From: Ganoderma boninense | Lineage: Eukaryota; Basidiomycota; Agaricomycetes; Polyporales; Polyporaceae | NCBI GenBank assembly: GCA_002900995.3 | Contig: CM035313.1 | Coordinates: forward strand, 1,612,001 to 1,676,000 | Direction of reading: 5' to 3' | Length of the DNA: 64,000 nucleotides | In this document: positions 11,719 to 24,138 of the stretch, in pieces | Numbering within the stretch: position 1 is the stretch's first letter | Layout of the letters: every line of letters starts with the position of its first letter | The notes under the pieces: generated by a model | Told to the model about the DNA's origin: nothing | Databases searched by the model: none | The model's input: only the letters and a program-made list of their open reading frames with translations | Made by a program: the position numbers and the translations under genes

Positions 11719-14225
11719 TTACCTCAGGCCCGGTGTCTTGGCGTTCTTTGTTTGCCAGAACCCAATGGCCTTGTCGACGGCATCAAGAATAGGTTTCATC
11801 GCCTGCGACACAGGACAAAAAACCAAATGAGCCACCCAACCAACGCGTCCTGGGAGCGATGCCGGCACTCACCACGCGAACGCGGGCAGGGTCTACTTGC
11901 TCTCTCTGCGCTTCCACGACCAACGCATCGACCTTCTCGTGCGTCTTCTTCAAATACCCAACCATCTTCATTGCTTTCGCCGCCTTTTGCGCTGGGGTGG
12001 CAACAGACAGTTGCTGCGACTCGTTCGCGGGAGGGTAAATCGCCAACCAAAACTGTCTTAGGAACTCGTTTGCTGCAGTCTGGCATGTGGTCATCTGACG
12101 GAACAGTGCCTCGGGTATATCATCTAGAGACGGAACGCACACGGCGGCCAAACGCACACAAGTCAGCACTACGGGGAGGGGCGAAGACGAATCACGCACG
12201 CTTCCGTTGCTTGACATCCAGCCTACTCTGAACATTTTGTGTCATGCTGATGAGCGCCGAGTCTCCAGCCTTCTTCTCTATTTTGAGCTGCAGCATTACG
12301 TTGATTATCACAGAACTCTTCAGGCGGAAGTATTTGAGCGCACCTGAGCGAGATTAGCGGACCATCCCAACGTGCTGCCTTTGGCTTGCTGCAGCGCTTC
12401 TCGAAAGGCCACACGCTGTACCATACGTCACATTAACAGGTTGTCAGATTACCTGCATGCGCTCACATACCGGCTCGTCAGACCCTGGTTGCCCTGTCCC
12501 ATTTGCTCGCCCGTCAAAGTACCGTTGCCTATTCTGCATGTCCAAGATAATGCCAGCGGATGACTCATTGTCGTGGAGATCTTCTAAATCTATTTGGGCA
12601 TAACGCTGGATGTACGTCAGCGTGCCGAGCGCCATTCAAAATAACTTGAGTTGGCTCACTTCGTCGCCAGTGTCTAATCGTCGCCGCTTGGCCGTGGGAC
12701 CACCCCTGGACATAGAGTTCAGTCGATGAGCATGTAGAGGGATATGGATCGTACAATGCAGTGTCGAGCAGCCTGGTGGAATGTTCGTTGAACTTCCTGA
12801 TGAGTGGTAGGACGGCTCGCTGTTTCCCAGCTTGCATCGTGATGTCCTTCTCGTTACCCGTCTGCGCGTAGATGAGAACTACTTGGTATGAATGCAAGGC
12901 GAGACGAAATGCACCTGGTCATGGTCCACAAACGTTGCACCCAAGTCAATGAAGGTATCAACCCTCTCTTCCCGCAGTTTCCGAGGCTCAAGTTCTATGT
13001 GAAAGCATATAGTGTTGCACTATGATATCATCGGGCTTTTGCTTACCGTCGTCGTCCTTCTCCAGGTATTTGTCGAATATTGGATCGTCCTTCACGACAT
13101 GCTGCGCTGCAGAAGAACGGATCGACGCTCGGTGTGCATTGAAAAGCTTCGACTGGAAGTAGCGGCTCCAGAACTCTGCTTCAGATAACTTCACGTGGGA
13201 TTAGGTTCGTGAAGGGCACGCAGCAAGGTTCGAAGCACAGTACCTCCTCGGGCACGTTGTCGCTGTACGCCTTCGCGACGATAGGGAACTCCTCAAAGAT
13301 ATCATGGACGAGCTGAGGTGTGATAATGATCTTGACACCTCCGTCCACCGACTGCGGTCGTGGGTCGACGAGCTGCCCTGGCTTGCCGCGTTTCTGGCTG
13401 TCCGAGGCCGCTTGCGCCAACAGTAGATGCTTGAGACAGGGACATCACGCGTCAGAGCATGGCACGCAACGATAAGAAGGGTGTGGATAGTCACTTCTCG
13501 CCCTTCCCAGAACTCGTTCTCTGTGATATGTCCTCCCATGACGAGCTCGCGATGAAGCTGCGCCAGCTCCGGCGTGCTCAACAGCACCTTCTTCCGCAAC
13601 CTGAAGTCATTCGTCGGATGATCGCCAAATGGTGTCCCGGAAGCCCTCGAGTCGCTCGCCACGGACTGCGCCCTCGACTGGGATGCTCGGGCGAGCGGTG
13701 GCGGCGGCCGCAGAGGTGTTGCTGCCGCGCTTCCATTCGCGCCTGGTGCCGGGGTTCCCGCTAGCCTAGATTTCGGGGCAGGGGCCGCGATGGTTGGACC
13801 CGGCGGGGGGGCTGCACGGTTGCGTGCGATGATGTTCGTGAGCTCGGCCTCGAACTTGTCGCGTTCGGCGAGCGCGACGGCCTGTGGCGACGTGAACGTG
13901 AAGTTGTGGCCGTCCCCATTGCTCACCAGCCCGATCTTCAGCCGCACTTGCTCTGCCCCTACCTTGCTTCGTGAGAGGGCTTTGATGGGCGGATTGCGTG
14001 GAGAAAAGGGGAGATTTGCGGGGAGAGGAGTGGTGATTGAGGTCAGCGACCGCGTCGCCTCTGTCAGACGTGTTTGCGCCACTCACACGCAGCCTCTGAG
14101 TAGGGGAACTTTACAACGGGTGCCTTATCACCTGTTCTCGTCCATTGCAAGTGCGTGTCGGTGAGCTCGAGGAGACCAGGGAGCTTTTTGTAGGACGCCT
14201 GAGCGGAGCAGACGAGGGAAGGCAT
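11719..14225 (-). CDS. tfb1: TFIIH core subunit Tfb1/p62
   Basis: The first exon (from 14225) encodes a pleckstrin-like domain start, SAQASYKKLPGLLELTDTHL, continued after an intron by SRSKVGAEQVRLKIGLVSN and NFTFTS. Two BSD regions follow: ELVMGGHITENEFWEGRE in the first, and EAEFWSRYFQSKLFNAHRAS in the second. Between them lies the signature KIIITPQLVHDIFEEFPIVA. The C-terminal helices read QMTTCQTAANEFLRQFWLAI and finally MKPILDAVDKAIGFWQTKNA, ending at TAA (11719-11721). Domain order PH-BSD-BSD-C-terminal helices is that of Tfb1/p62, a structural subunit of TFIIH that binds activators and repair factors and acts in RNA polymerase II initiation and nucleotide excision repair. An alanine/proline-rich linker follows the PH domain. 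The gene appears intact with many small introns. Confidence 0.94.
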
Positions 14226-14499
14226 GCCGGCGTCCTCCCTCTGCTCCCCGCGTATACGTTAGGTAAGCTCAAGGGCGCTAAGCTCACCCGTCCGACATGT
14301 CTTGCTGCAAGTCGCCGTCATTCAATAGTGAACTTATTCAGATGGAGACAGCTCGTAGGCCGAATTTAAAACAATGCGGGTCCATCTGTTTTCCGACACA
14401 ATACGTTTGTTGGAAGGCGCCATACATGGGGGCAGTATACTAATACAAACACCAGTCCGAAAGCCGGTGCTAAAGTTTCCACAAACCGGGATCAACATT

Positions 14500-17050
14500 C
14501 ACTCGTTTGAAGCCTCTGTCATCTTGACCCAAAGCCCATCCTGGTAACAGATGGTGTCAGGATCACTGTCAACGGGAGACATCAGCCAGAGGGGAAGCAC
14601 GTACCTTAGCATACATGGTCAGATGGTTGGCCATCCATACTCTGTCGGTGCCGTCTGACCCTGGAGAGTCGTTGTACCCGGGGGGGATCACAGCGTTCGG
14701 GGCAACCTCCGGTACAAACTCGATCGCGGAGACCTGCTGAAGCAGCCGCACCAGCATAAAGGAAACTTCATTGTATGCGAACTGTGTGGCAAGCAGTCAT
14801 GAGCACTCAGATCTGACGGCGATCCTGCTGTGGGGAGTCGCACCTGTTGTCCGAGGCAGATACGCGGACCCGCGTTGAATGGAAGGAAGATGAACGGGTT
14901 CGGGGTGAGGTACTTCTGAAGGCGCTCGTCGAGGAAACGATCGGGATCGAACTTCAAAGCTGTGGATAAGAGAATGATGGTCAGTACTGTATATTTTGCA
15001 ACTGGAAGCTAAATTGCTCGAGATTACCATCAGGCCCCCACAGATCCTTCCTCCTGTGCATGACGAACACCGAGTAGATGCATCTGTGCCGGACGTGAGT
15101 ACGGGTGCCAGAAAACATGATCATCTGATTGCTCACTTCATTCCGGCGGGTACGAAGACCGGCTGCTGAGTGGTCGTCGCCGGAAGCACCGTGTCCTTTA
15201 CAGATTTCCTAAACATGACATGGTCAGCTTCTGCATGCGTTAACGTATAGTTAACGCATGTACTATGCGTCATGCTCACCTGATGTTGACGGGACTAGAC
15301 GTCGAGGAAAGAGGTCAGTGCCATGATGATAGGGCAGATAGACGCAATACTCACACAGGGGGATACAGACGTAAAGTTTCGTTGATCACAGCCCTCAAGA
15401 ACTTCATGTTGCGAATATCGTCGTAGGATGGTCGCCGCGATGGACCTACAACGTTCAAGATTTCTTCACGGAGGCGTTGGAGAATGTCGGGATGTTCCGC
15501 CAGACGATACACGGCGAAGGTCAACGTGCACGCCGTTGTGTCGCGTCCTGCAAGGAGAATGTTGCAGATCTCGTCGAGAATAAGTTGGCGATCTGTATTC
15601 GGCGCGGAGATGCCCCACATCAGCTACCATGGCCCGCTCAGCTAAGGAACGTAGACATACCATCCGTAACCTTCAACAGAGAGCTCAGAAGCGTATCTTC
15701 GTCCGAGATGTCCTTCGACTCCATGAAGCCCTCCGCTGCTTTCTCCGCCTTCTTCTGAAGCGCGTCTTCAAGAATTGGGACAATGATCTTGTCGACACGG
15801 GCCTTGTGGGGAAGCACCTTGTCCTTCCAAAACTCGCGCAACCCCCAAGCGTCCTGAAGGCGGCCTCTGGAGGCAGACACAGTCTGGGCTTCCAAGAATG
15901 CGGCAGCGAATTCGTCCTCGTCCATTGGGATGAAACGTCCTTCAGCGGTAGGCGGGTATGGAAGACCTTTGGCGAGCGAGCGGACGTCCTTGCCAAACAG
16001 GAACTCTGTGGCCGAGTCGAGTGTGAAACGTCCGACAAGATCCTGTTCAAGAGATGTGAGCCGCGATGCTCGTGCAGCACATATATGCGCTTTGTGCGAG
16101 GCGCGTACCTGCCAGTCGACGGCATATCCCTCCCGCATCCGTGCCTTCATTTGTTCCAATGCATCCGTTGCATGCCTGTCGAAGTTGTCGAAGTGGCTGA
16201 TCCTATCCTTGCTGAAGAACGGCCTTGTCATAGAACGATGGAACTTCCACAGTTCATCTGTGCAGATGTTCCTCACTTTCAGCACGAGTCTAGTGCCCTT
16301 GAAGCTGTCGACTCACCGTCGGCATTGAAGACGCCTACGCCTAGGAGACTGTGCATCTGATCGCGGAACTGTTCGCCTGACCGACGTTCGAGTTCAATTT
16401 GCGACAACTGCGAGACAACGAATTTGCTCACCCTTCTCGAAACTAGTAAAGTCCGTGGCCAATATGGCCTGATAGAACCCACGACCGAGTAAGTAAATAG
16501 AGCACAGATCAAACAAATTCACATTATAACCTTGATGTGTTCAGGCTCTACGGTGAAAAACTGCGGGAGCGAATGTTCCATCAGCATTGGACTCCGTTAA
16601 CAGTATTGGAGCGTAGACCTACCCTCTTGAGATAGTAGATTTCGAGTATGAAAGAGTTGCCCCAGATTTCACACATCCTGAAAAGAAAGTCGCCTGACAA
16701 GCCAGAATTTCAATGTTCCTCTACGTATGCGACGACACAAAGGGGAGGAACACACGAGGATAACCCTCATCTCCTTTCATCTGAATGCCTTTGAACTTTG
16801 CCATCGGAGCCACGACTGCACCAAGTGCGGCAGCAGCTCTCTTCGTCGAGACATTCTTCCATGTGCGGTAACCCAGCAGGAACAGCGGGAAGCTGAGAAT
16901 GTAGGCGAGGGCAACCACGACCGTAGGCAGCTGGACGCCACCAAGGGTTCGGGCAAGAGTGGTTCCCAGAAAGACGCAGATGGGCGGGGTGGAGATGTAG
17001 TGGACCCGCCGCACCAAGAACGTTGGTCCAGGAGGTAATTTCTGAAGCAT
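14500..17050 (-). CDS. Cytochrome P450, CYP63-like, copy 1
   Basis: The N-terminus from 17050 ([20 protein letters not shown]) carries a hydrophobic membrane anchor around [20 protein letters not shown]. The I-helix oxygen-activation motif is in [20 protein letters not shown], the K-helix ExxR in [11 protein letters not shown], the PERF-like region in [20 protein letters not shown], and the heme-binding loop with the axial cysteine is [15 protein letters not shown]. The gene ends [12 protein letters not shown] with TGA at 14500-14502. All exons join in frame. The LPPGP-type start, the anchor architecture and basidiomycete context match the CYP63 clan, members of which are linked to oxidation of alkanes, fatty acids and aromatic compounds; the family assignment is from recall and not tested. 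It is an ER-bound monooxygenase needing a P450 reductase. A close paralog lies directly upstream at 18756-21296. Confidence 0.9.
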
Positions 17051-17116
17051 GCTGGCCTGGAGAGAGTTCTAAGGAAAGAAGCTCGTCACCACCCGTCGCA
17101 GGGTCATGGCTACGTG

Positions 17117-17127
17117 TCTTTTATCAG
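17117..17127 (-). promoter_or_regulatory. TATA-like element upstream of P450 copy 1
   Basis: In transcript orientation this reads CTGATAAAAGA, about 70 bases before the start codon. The identical 11-mer occurs upstream of copy 2 (21331-21341), and in both genes a near-identical 13-mer (CTTCGGYRCCGAG type) lies just upstream of it, while the rest is diverged. Confidence 0.5.
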
Positions 17128-17297
17128 ACTGAGACTGTCTCGGCGCCGAAGAGTGTTGGCCGTGACAGCGAACGATTACGAAAACCGATGGCAAGTCAAT
17201 GATCGGCTGCGACCTCCGGCTTGTCCCAGTGTATGTAGCCTATTCAAGTTAGAAGCTGTGCGAGCGCCTACGCTCTGGTCGCAGTAAGTACCTGATA

Positions 17298-17840
17298 CAG
17301 CGCCTTGCATAATTCCGTGAACACGCCAAATTTTTTCTTTTGGCGCTTAAACTCGTCACGGTCACAGCTCTACTCAACGCCTGACCAGCTTGACCTCGCA
17401 AACGAGTCCTTCGTCCGCATTCTGGTCAATTTCAGCTCCATAGTACGTCATCAAAAATTCACTGTGGCCTGTCGCATTCAGGGGTAGTCTTCTTATGAGA
17501 GGTCCCTCTTTGTTGCTGGATCAGAAGGCTGAATACACCGGCACCGAATGGGCTTGCCCGCTACCTTGGACCCAAGTACTAATTCTGTTGGGGAAACCGA
17601 GAAAACACAAGGCGACGGTTGAATTTCCATCTTTGTCAGAGGTGGAGGCCCAAGAAACGCAAGATTTGAGAGTGCGCGACAGGAATCGAGCGGATGGCTC
17701 TGGGCGGTCCGGACGGGTTGTGACTCGGCCGCGTCATGCCGCGTCACGGGATTGTACCTGTGACTGGCACCTTCCCGTTATGGGGAGATAGACGCCTGTG
17801 CGAAAAAATCGGCGTGTTCACGGAATTATGCAAGGCGCTG
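17298..17840. mobile_element. MITE family A, copy 1 (TA target, 30-bp perfect TIRs)
   Basis: The left end CAGCGCCTTGCATAATTCCG at 17298 is matched by its exact reverse complement ending at 17840; the perfect terminal inverted repeat is 30 bp and weaker pairing continues further in. TA dinucleotides flank both ends (17296-17297 and 17841-17842), as expected for Tc1/mariner or pogo-type insertion. The 543-bp body has no transposase. A second copy with the same ends is at 46402-46783. Confidence 0.88.
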
Positions 17841-17842
17841 TA

Positions 17843-18530
17843 AGAGGACCCCCGACAATACACCCAGATGCATGATCCCGAATCCGGACAAAATCTGTCT
17901 CCCAAAAACCCGATGCCTGATCGTATCCGGACAATTTTGGCAGATTTTTTCGGAAGGCCTGATGCCATCTCCGGACATATTTTGCCTGTGGGGTTGAGGC
18001 CTGATCCCAGCAGCCTCCGGGCCGCGACGGGCGATGGCCCTCGTTGTTACCGGCGTCACAACCACGCTATAATTGGTTTGTAACGAGATAAAGAACCACC
18101 CTCTAATAGCGATAAGAACGTGCACGGAGCTCCTTACATTGCTTACAATGGCGTTCTAAGCCTCACGGCGTTAAACGCCGACAACGGCGGAGAAGCGCCG
18201 GAGAGGAACATTTTGCAAGTCACTCCGTCTGTTCTTGTAGTGAAGCCAGTCAATTCCTGTGCACTTGAATGTGTTCAAAAACATCTTAATAATGCGTTTC
18301 ATGCCGCATTTTAGAAAAAATGGCGCTCAGGACGCCTGATCTGGGGAATCCGGACGAGTTTAGGCTCCCAGATGGCCTGATCCAGAGCCCGGACAAATTT
18401 GAGAAAATTCTCGGAGGCCTGGTCAAATCCGGACGATTTCGGCCTCCGAACAGGCCTGATCCATCGGACAAAAGTGGCCAAATTTTGGAAAATCGGATCA
18501 TGCATCTGGGTGAATTGTCGGGGGTCCTCT
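17843..18530. mobile_element. Non-autonomous element B with subterminal tandem repeats
   Basis: The left end AGAGGACCCCCGACAATACA (17843) matches the inverted right end ending at 18530 over about 37 bp with one or two mismatches. Both arms contain several degenerate units combining GGCCTGATCC with TCCGGACAAATTT, spaced roughly 45-60 bp. No transposase is encoded. It abuts MITE family A copy 1. A target duplication is unclear (TAA on the left against TGA on the right), so the superfamily is left open. Confidence 0.75.
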
Positions 18531-18755
18531 GATAAGTACCTAAGTAGTTGCAGCACCTGCCATCCGATGATCGGACTGTAAGTCGGAGATAGTACACCTC
18601 TTCAAGCTTCAAGCCCAACCCATCCCAAGATATTTAAGTACGATCAAATAACCATGACCAACTTTGGCCGAGCCGCTTCCATGAGGAACTCCTGACACTA
18701 AAGAACGCTGCGTATCCACTTTAGGGCACCGCTGACAAGGCACAAGTCGACAAAG

Positions 18756-21296
18756 TCACTCGTGCTCATTCTTCGCCTCCGTCATCTTGACCCAGAGCCC
18801 ACCCTTTGATTCCAGTCCAGTCTTTCAGATTCTGTCGAAGCCGGTCATATGCGGCGCACACATACCTTGGCGTACGTGGTAAGATGGTTTGCCATCCAGA
18901 CCCTATCTGTGCCATCTGAGCCAGGAGAGTCCGCGTACCCGGGTGGGACCACAGACTCGGGGGCGACCTCCGGCGCGAACTCGATCGCGCAAACCTGCTG
19001 GAGCAGGCGCACGAGCATGAAGGACGCCTCGTTGTACGCGAACTGTGGCAGACACCATCATCAGCGTCAGATCACTGCTATCAAAAGGAGCTGCAGGGTA
19101 CGGACTTGCTGCCCGAGACAGATGCGGGGGCCGGCGTTGAATGGGAGGAAGATGAACGGGTTCGGGGTGAGGTACTTCTGAACGCGCTCGTCGAGGAAGC
19201 GGTCTGGGTCGAACTTGAGGGCTGCAACGATACCGATTGGGCATGAGCATAGGAAATCTCTGGGATGAGAACGCTTTGGTTTACCGTCTGGGCCCCACAA
19301 GTCTTTCCTCCGGTGCATTATGAAAACAGAGTAGGCGGTGCTGAGAGTGCGTGAATACTACGAAGGCTACGGCCCATCATAGGTAGCCACAACCGCTCAC
19401 TTAGTTCCTGCGGGCACGAAAATAGACGGCTGGGTAGTCGTCGCAGGAAGGACTGTGTCCTTTGTAGCATGCCTGACGTGGGCGTGATCAGCTGCATTTT
19501 CGCCTGCAGTGCCAACTTCCAAGTAGCGCGCTCACCTAACATTAACGGGACTTCCATTTCGAGGAAGTGAGTAAGATATATGCCGTTCGAGAGTGCAGAA
19601 TGAAGAGACACTCACACTGGAGGATAGAGGCGCAGAGTCTCGTTGATCACAGCGCGTAAGAACTTCATATTGCGGATGTCATCGTGTGATGGTCGGCGTG
19701 ATGGTCCTACGATGGAGAGGATCTCTTCACGGAGCCGCTGAAGGATATTCGGGTGCTCCGCAAGGCGGTAGACGGCGAACGTCAGCGTGCATGCCGTAGT
19801 GTCGCGTCCGGCAAGAAGAATGTTAGCAATCTCGTCACGAATAAGCTGACGGTCTGTAACAGATCTGGTCAAAGCCCATAATGGAAACAAGATGATTGCC
19901 ACAAAGTTATCAAATAGGAGACGACTTACCGTCCGTGACCTTCACCAGAGAACTCAGCAGGGTATCTTCGTCCGACACCTCCTTGGACTCTGCGAGTCTA
20001 GCAGCTGCCATTTCCGCTTTCTTCTGGAGCGCATCCTCGAGGATCGGCACGACGATCTTGTCGACTTCGACCGTGTGTGGAAGAACCTTGTCTTTCCAAA
20101 ACTCACGCAAGCCCCAAACGTCTTGAATACTACCGCGGGCGGCAGACGCAATCTGAGCCTTCAAAAATGCCGAGGCGAAGTCGTTCTCTTCCGCAATGCG
20201 CGAGGTCACCTTGGCTGTAGGCGGATATGGGAGGCCCTTGGATAGCGAGTGGACATCCGTCCCAAACAAGAACTCTGTGGCCGAGTCGAGTGTGAAGCGG
20301 GCGACCAGGTCCTTTGCAACCAGCATTTTCAGGAAGCCAGGTATATGCGTCCTGTGAACGATACACACCTGCCAATCAACAGCACATCCTTCCCGCATCC
20401 GAGCCTTCATCTGTTCTAGTGCATCCGTCGCATGTCTATCGAAGTTGTCGAAGTGGCTGATCCTCTCCTTGCTGAAGAATGGCCTTGTCATAGAACGGTG
20501 GAATTTCCACATGTCGCCTGCGCATCATCCCATATGCGTCAATGGAGTTGCTTTGAACGAAGGGTATCCAGTCACCATCTGCGTTGAAGACCCCCACACC
20601 GAGTAGACTGTACATCCGATCGCGGAACTGTTCGCCTAATTATATATTGAACCAGGGCTGCAAAGACCAGAACATGTTTAACACGCCCACCTTTCTCGAA
20701 GCTTGCGAAATCCGTGGTCAGGATTGCCTAATGGATTCCAGGTGAGAAATGACTCGCTTAGAGGACTCGATCAACCCTGACCTTGATGTGCTCGGGTTCT
20801 ACGGTGAAAAGCTGTGCACAGGCAAGAAAACAATGAAAACAAGGCATTCTATGACCGTGTGGAGCATACCATACCCGTTTCGAGAAGGTCCTCTTGAACA
20901 TGAAGGAATAACCATAGCTCGCACAGAGCCTGAAAAGGAGGTCACCTAATACCCCCCTCCCGATTCAGTCTCCGTGGGCGAAAACGGGGCCAACAACGTA
21001 CGAGGATACTTCTTCTTTCCACCCTGGGTGGTAGCCCCCCTCTTGACTAGCGGGGCTAAGACTGCTCCACGCGCCGCTGCAGCCCTCTTCGCCAAGAGCT
21101 CTTTCCATGCTTGACGGGCGAACAGGAAGAGCGGGAAGCCGAGAAGATAGGCAAGGGCAGTCGCGAAAGCGGGCAGAGTGACTCCGGTTAAAGTCCGGAG
21201 GAGGGAAGTGCTAAGGAAGACGAAAATTGGCGGCGTGGAAACGTAGTGGATCCGCAATATCAAGAACCTTGGTCCAGGGGGCAGGTTCTGAAACAT
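18756..21296 (-). CDS. Cytochrome P450, CYP63-like, copy 2
   Basis: This is a paralog of the downstream P450, with the same exon pattern. It starts at 21296 with [20 protein letters not shown] and a membrane anchor near [17 protein letters not shown]. Exons join as [32 protein letters not shown] and [19 protein letters not shown]. The I-helix has [20 protein letters not shown], the ExxR is [11 protein letters not shown], and the heme loop is [15 protein letters not shown]. It ends [14 protein letters not shown] with TGA at 18756-18758. It appears intact. Divergence from copy 1 is concentrated in the N-terminus and in the linker before the I-helix, where substrate recognition may differ. Tandem orientation and conserved promoter words indicate a local duplication. 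Confidence 0.9.
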
Positions 21297-22320
21297 GCTT
21301 TAAGGTATCTTGTGTTGAAAAGCGAGGTCATCTTTTATCAGGCCTGCTCGGTGCCGAAGGAGGTTGGCGACGCTAGCTTTGACTCGTTAAGAATTACGAG
21401 TTCTCGCAGTTGTTCGGCGACCAAGGTGCTGGGCCTTGTAACGCTTACGGCATTGACTGCAGCTAAGTATTCGCTTGAGCTTGACGTGCCGCGTCGGTGC
21501 TGGGAGTCGGGCTGTCTTGCTGAAGAATGCTTGCTAGGGCGTAGGTAACATATGATCGCGGTCCGGGGCGCCCACAAGTACAAGGGAGGGGCAATCGGGA
21601 CCACAGAGAGTCGAGTGTTCCAAGAGACATCCACTGATTCAGAGACGATGTGGACGACGGCACCGCGGACTCCGGCTGATCGGGATTTGTATTCGGACCG
21701 GGACGTGGGAACGTGCAGCGCGCTTCTATTACTAAAAGCGGAAGAGCGGCGATGGCAGTGCACGACCACCTCCAACTGTTTTGCAGCCTACGCTCCAGGC
21801 TGCACCTTAGCCTTCTTCAAGGAGTGGTACTCGGAGCATAGAGGGGGAAGAACTTGTCGCCGAACCCTGTTTCAGTCAGAGCCGACATAAGTTTCTTCGA
21901 TGTAAGTGGCATCGCAACCAACAAGCCGCAGTACTTAAGCTCCAACCCGCCTTCCACTTTTGCGTTGCTATGGTAATGGCATAATTGCTACTACCTGTCA
22001 AGCGAATCGAGACGTATTCTAGAGCCAATTACCTTATGTGAGTGCACCCAGTTCATTTCTCCTTCATGTACACTCATCGGAGCTGACACAGCCGACACCT
22101 CCGATCACAACCACGCTCCACATGGCCCACGAGAACGACCAAGAATAACACATCGAACAATGAATTGCAAGTCGAATAACCGAATTGAAAAGCATCCGTT
22201 CGGTCCCAATCCCGAGTAAGTACATCAAAAAGAAACGCGTGCATCGAATCGTATTCCTCCCACAGTTGATCCGCCGTCCGATGGTGTGCGACGTTGGGCG
22301 CGACCTCCTCCGACTGGCCC
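21297..22320. other. Intergenic region, P450 copy 2 to thaumatin-like gene
   Basis: About 1 kb without a recognisable gene. The part next to 21296 is the P450 promoter. Short frames at 21338-21890 have random composition. Confidence 0.4.
21331..21341 (-). promoter_or_regulatory. TATA-like element upstream of P450 copy 2
   Basis: The same CTGATAAAAGA word as before P450 copy 1, here about 35-45 bases before the start codon, with the related upstream 13-mer at 21347-21359. Confidence 0.5.
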
Positions 22321-23583
22321 TCACGGGCAGAAGGTGATGGTGTAGTCAGCGGCGAGGCCGGAGTCGCACGTGAAGAGCGCGGTGCCGCTCGACTCGTCGT
22401 ATGCGTACGCGTACGAGTTCGGGCAGTTGCTCTTGAAGTACGAGTAGTAGTCGACGCCCGACGGCGGGCACGTCGCCGCCGTGTTGTGCGAGCCCGTGCA
22501 GCAGTCGTAGTTGTCCGCTGTCATGGTCAAGACATCGTTAGGATCACCCCAAGACTAAGGCGGGTGGGACTTACAGATGGGACCACCGAGGCCCGCCAGG
22601 CACGCGGACTTGCAGCCCACGGGGAAACCAGTGGAGTCGTAGGGGCCCTTGAGAGCAGCAGGGCCTATGTTGGGGAGTGGCGTTCATTGGCGGATGCAAG
22701 TTCGGCGACACAAGTCAGTCCTGCATTACGGTAACGCGAGCCAATCCGAGACTCACAGTTGGGGCCAAGGTCGACCGGGCAGTCGGCAACATGGCAACCC
22801 TTGTTGTTGCTGATCCTGAGGGGCAGGTTGTAACCGTCAACGAGGGAGACTGTGGAGCGAAGTGTCAACCACCATCTTTGGAAGCAAGCGAGAACGTGTG
22901 CGTACCATCATAGTTGTCGGGGCTTCCGTTCGTTCCGAGCGTGAACTCAGCAACGGTCGCGGGGGGAACACCCTATAAACATTGCAAGGTGAGCATGTGG
23001 CGGAGTCTTGAGAAAGATGAAATAACGTACAGTGCCGGTATGGGGGTCGCAGACGAGACCACCGTTGCAGCCACCATCCAAACAGGAGTTAGGGCCCGGG
23101 TTGCTGCTGAAGTCGCAGTCACGGCGAGCCTACACATGTCCAAGTCAGCGGGTTGTCATGCTGAATGTTGTGCAGGTTCTGGTACGAACCCAGATACGAC
23201 CGGCCCTCCAGTTGTCGGGCACGTAGAACGAGACGGTCTGGTATGCACCTTGTGCCCATCTGTGAAGCACGTAAGCCGTGCCGTCAGATATCCGACATAA
23301 CACCGAACGCTCACCCCGTGGTGTAGTCGGGGACGGCAGAGCCGACGTTGAGGTCGGTGAAGATCTAGGGTTGCTAAACGTGAGTGGACAGGCAGCAATG
23401 TCGCATTATCTGAAGACGTACAGCAGGCCTGTAAGACACCGTGTGAGCTCACTTCGGCCATGTGTAGTAGGATGGAAGGAGAACATACCAGACGGTGAAA
23501 GGGCACTGGTTGTACACCGTGAAGGTACGGGCAGAAGCTGTGGCCGCGATGGCGAGGGTGACAACAGATGAGAGGACCTTCAT
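22321..23583 (-). CDS. Secreted thaumatin-like protein
   Basis: The start at 23583 gives a signal peptide (MKVLSSVVTLAIAATASA) followed by RTFTVYNQCPFTVW, the standard first strand of thaumatin-like proteins. Later exons give TCS-like segments with DCDFSSNPGPNSCLDGGCNG, VPPATVAEFTLG, DVSLVDGYNLPLRI, KGCHVADCPVDLGPNC, CCTGSHNTAATCPPSGVDYY and CPNSYAYAYDESSGTALFTC, ending ITFCP with TGA at 22321-22323. The many cysteines expected to form eight disulfides and the acidic cleft residues (E in AEFTL, D in the VSLVDGYN region) are present. Family members bind or cleave beta-1,3-glucans; in Agaricomycetes they have been linked to cell-wall remodelling. About seven introns split the gene. The upstream P450 pair is unrelated in function. 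Confidence 0.92.
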
Positions 23584-24138
23584 GTCTGTCTGGGTAGCTG
23601 TGAGAGACGAGCAAGCCTGAGGGAGAGCAGTGTCCGCTGGTCTCTGTGGACGATATTTGGATGGCTTTTGTACTTTTGTCGAGCCCCACAGAGAGCCTTG
23701 TATGTCCTGGACGCTGAAGCTGCGCTCAGCCATGCGTTTCGGAACATCTCTGAACAAGCGAGGGGGTCAGAAGCTTGGGCGCATGGCGGGGGCCACATGG
23801 ACGGTTGGTCAGTCGACGATAACACGAGACGACAACACATGAGGGTGCACTTGTCTGCAATGCAGGCGTTCGGATTGGGATCCACGGACAAGTGAGGAAG
23901 CGTTGCAAGCCGAAGATGATCGAACGGCGAGGGGCATGAGGTCGATGTGTCTTGGTTGCCATAAACAGCAGCCATGGTGCGGTTTCAGTGAGCGCCCCGA
24001 CGTCACGCGCAGGGTGGCTGTGCCCCAAGGGTCCCGCCGAGAACTTTCGGACGCACATCCGCCTTCATCGACTCGACATCCACCTCTTTCCCATCCTCCC
24101 ATTCCACCAAACACTCCACCTATCGGTCCACGTCTATC
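23584..24138. promoter_or_regulatory. Divergent promoter region, thaumatin-like and HAD phosphatase genes
   Basis: 555 bases separate the two start codons. Both upstream regions lie here. CT-rich blocks precede the phosphatase start (about 24060-24120). No other gene seen. Confidence 0.45.

Noticed and set aside
15629..16360. 243-codon plus-strand frame inside P450 copy 1
   Set aside because: Antisense shadow of a well-supported P450 exon.
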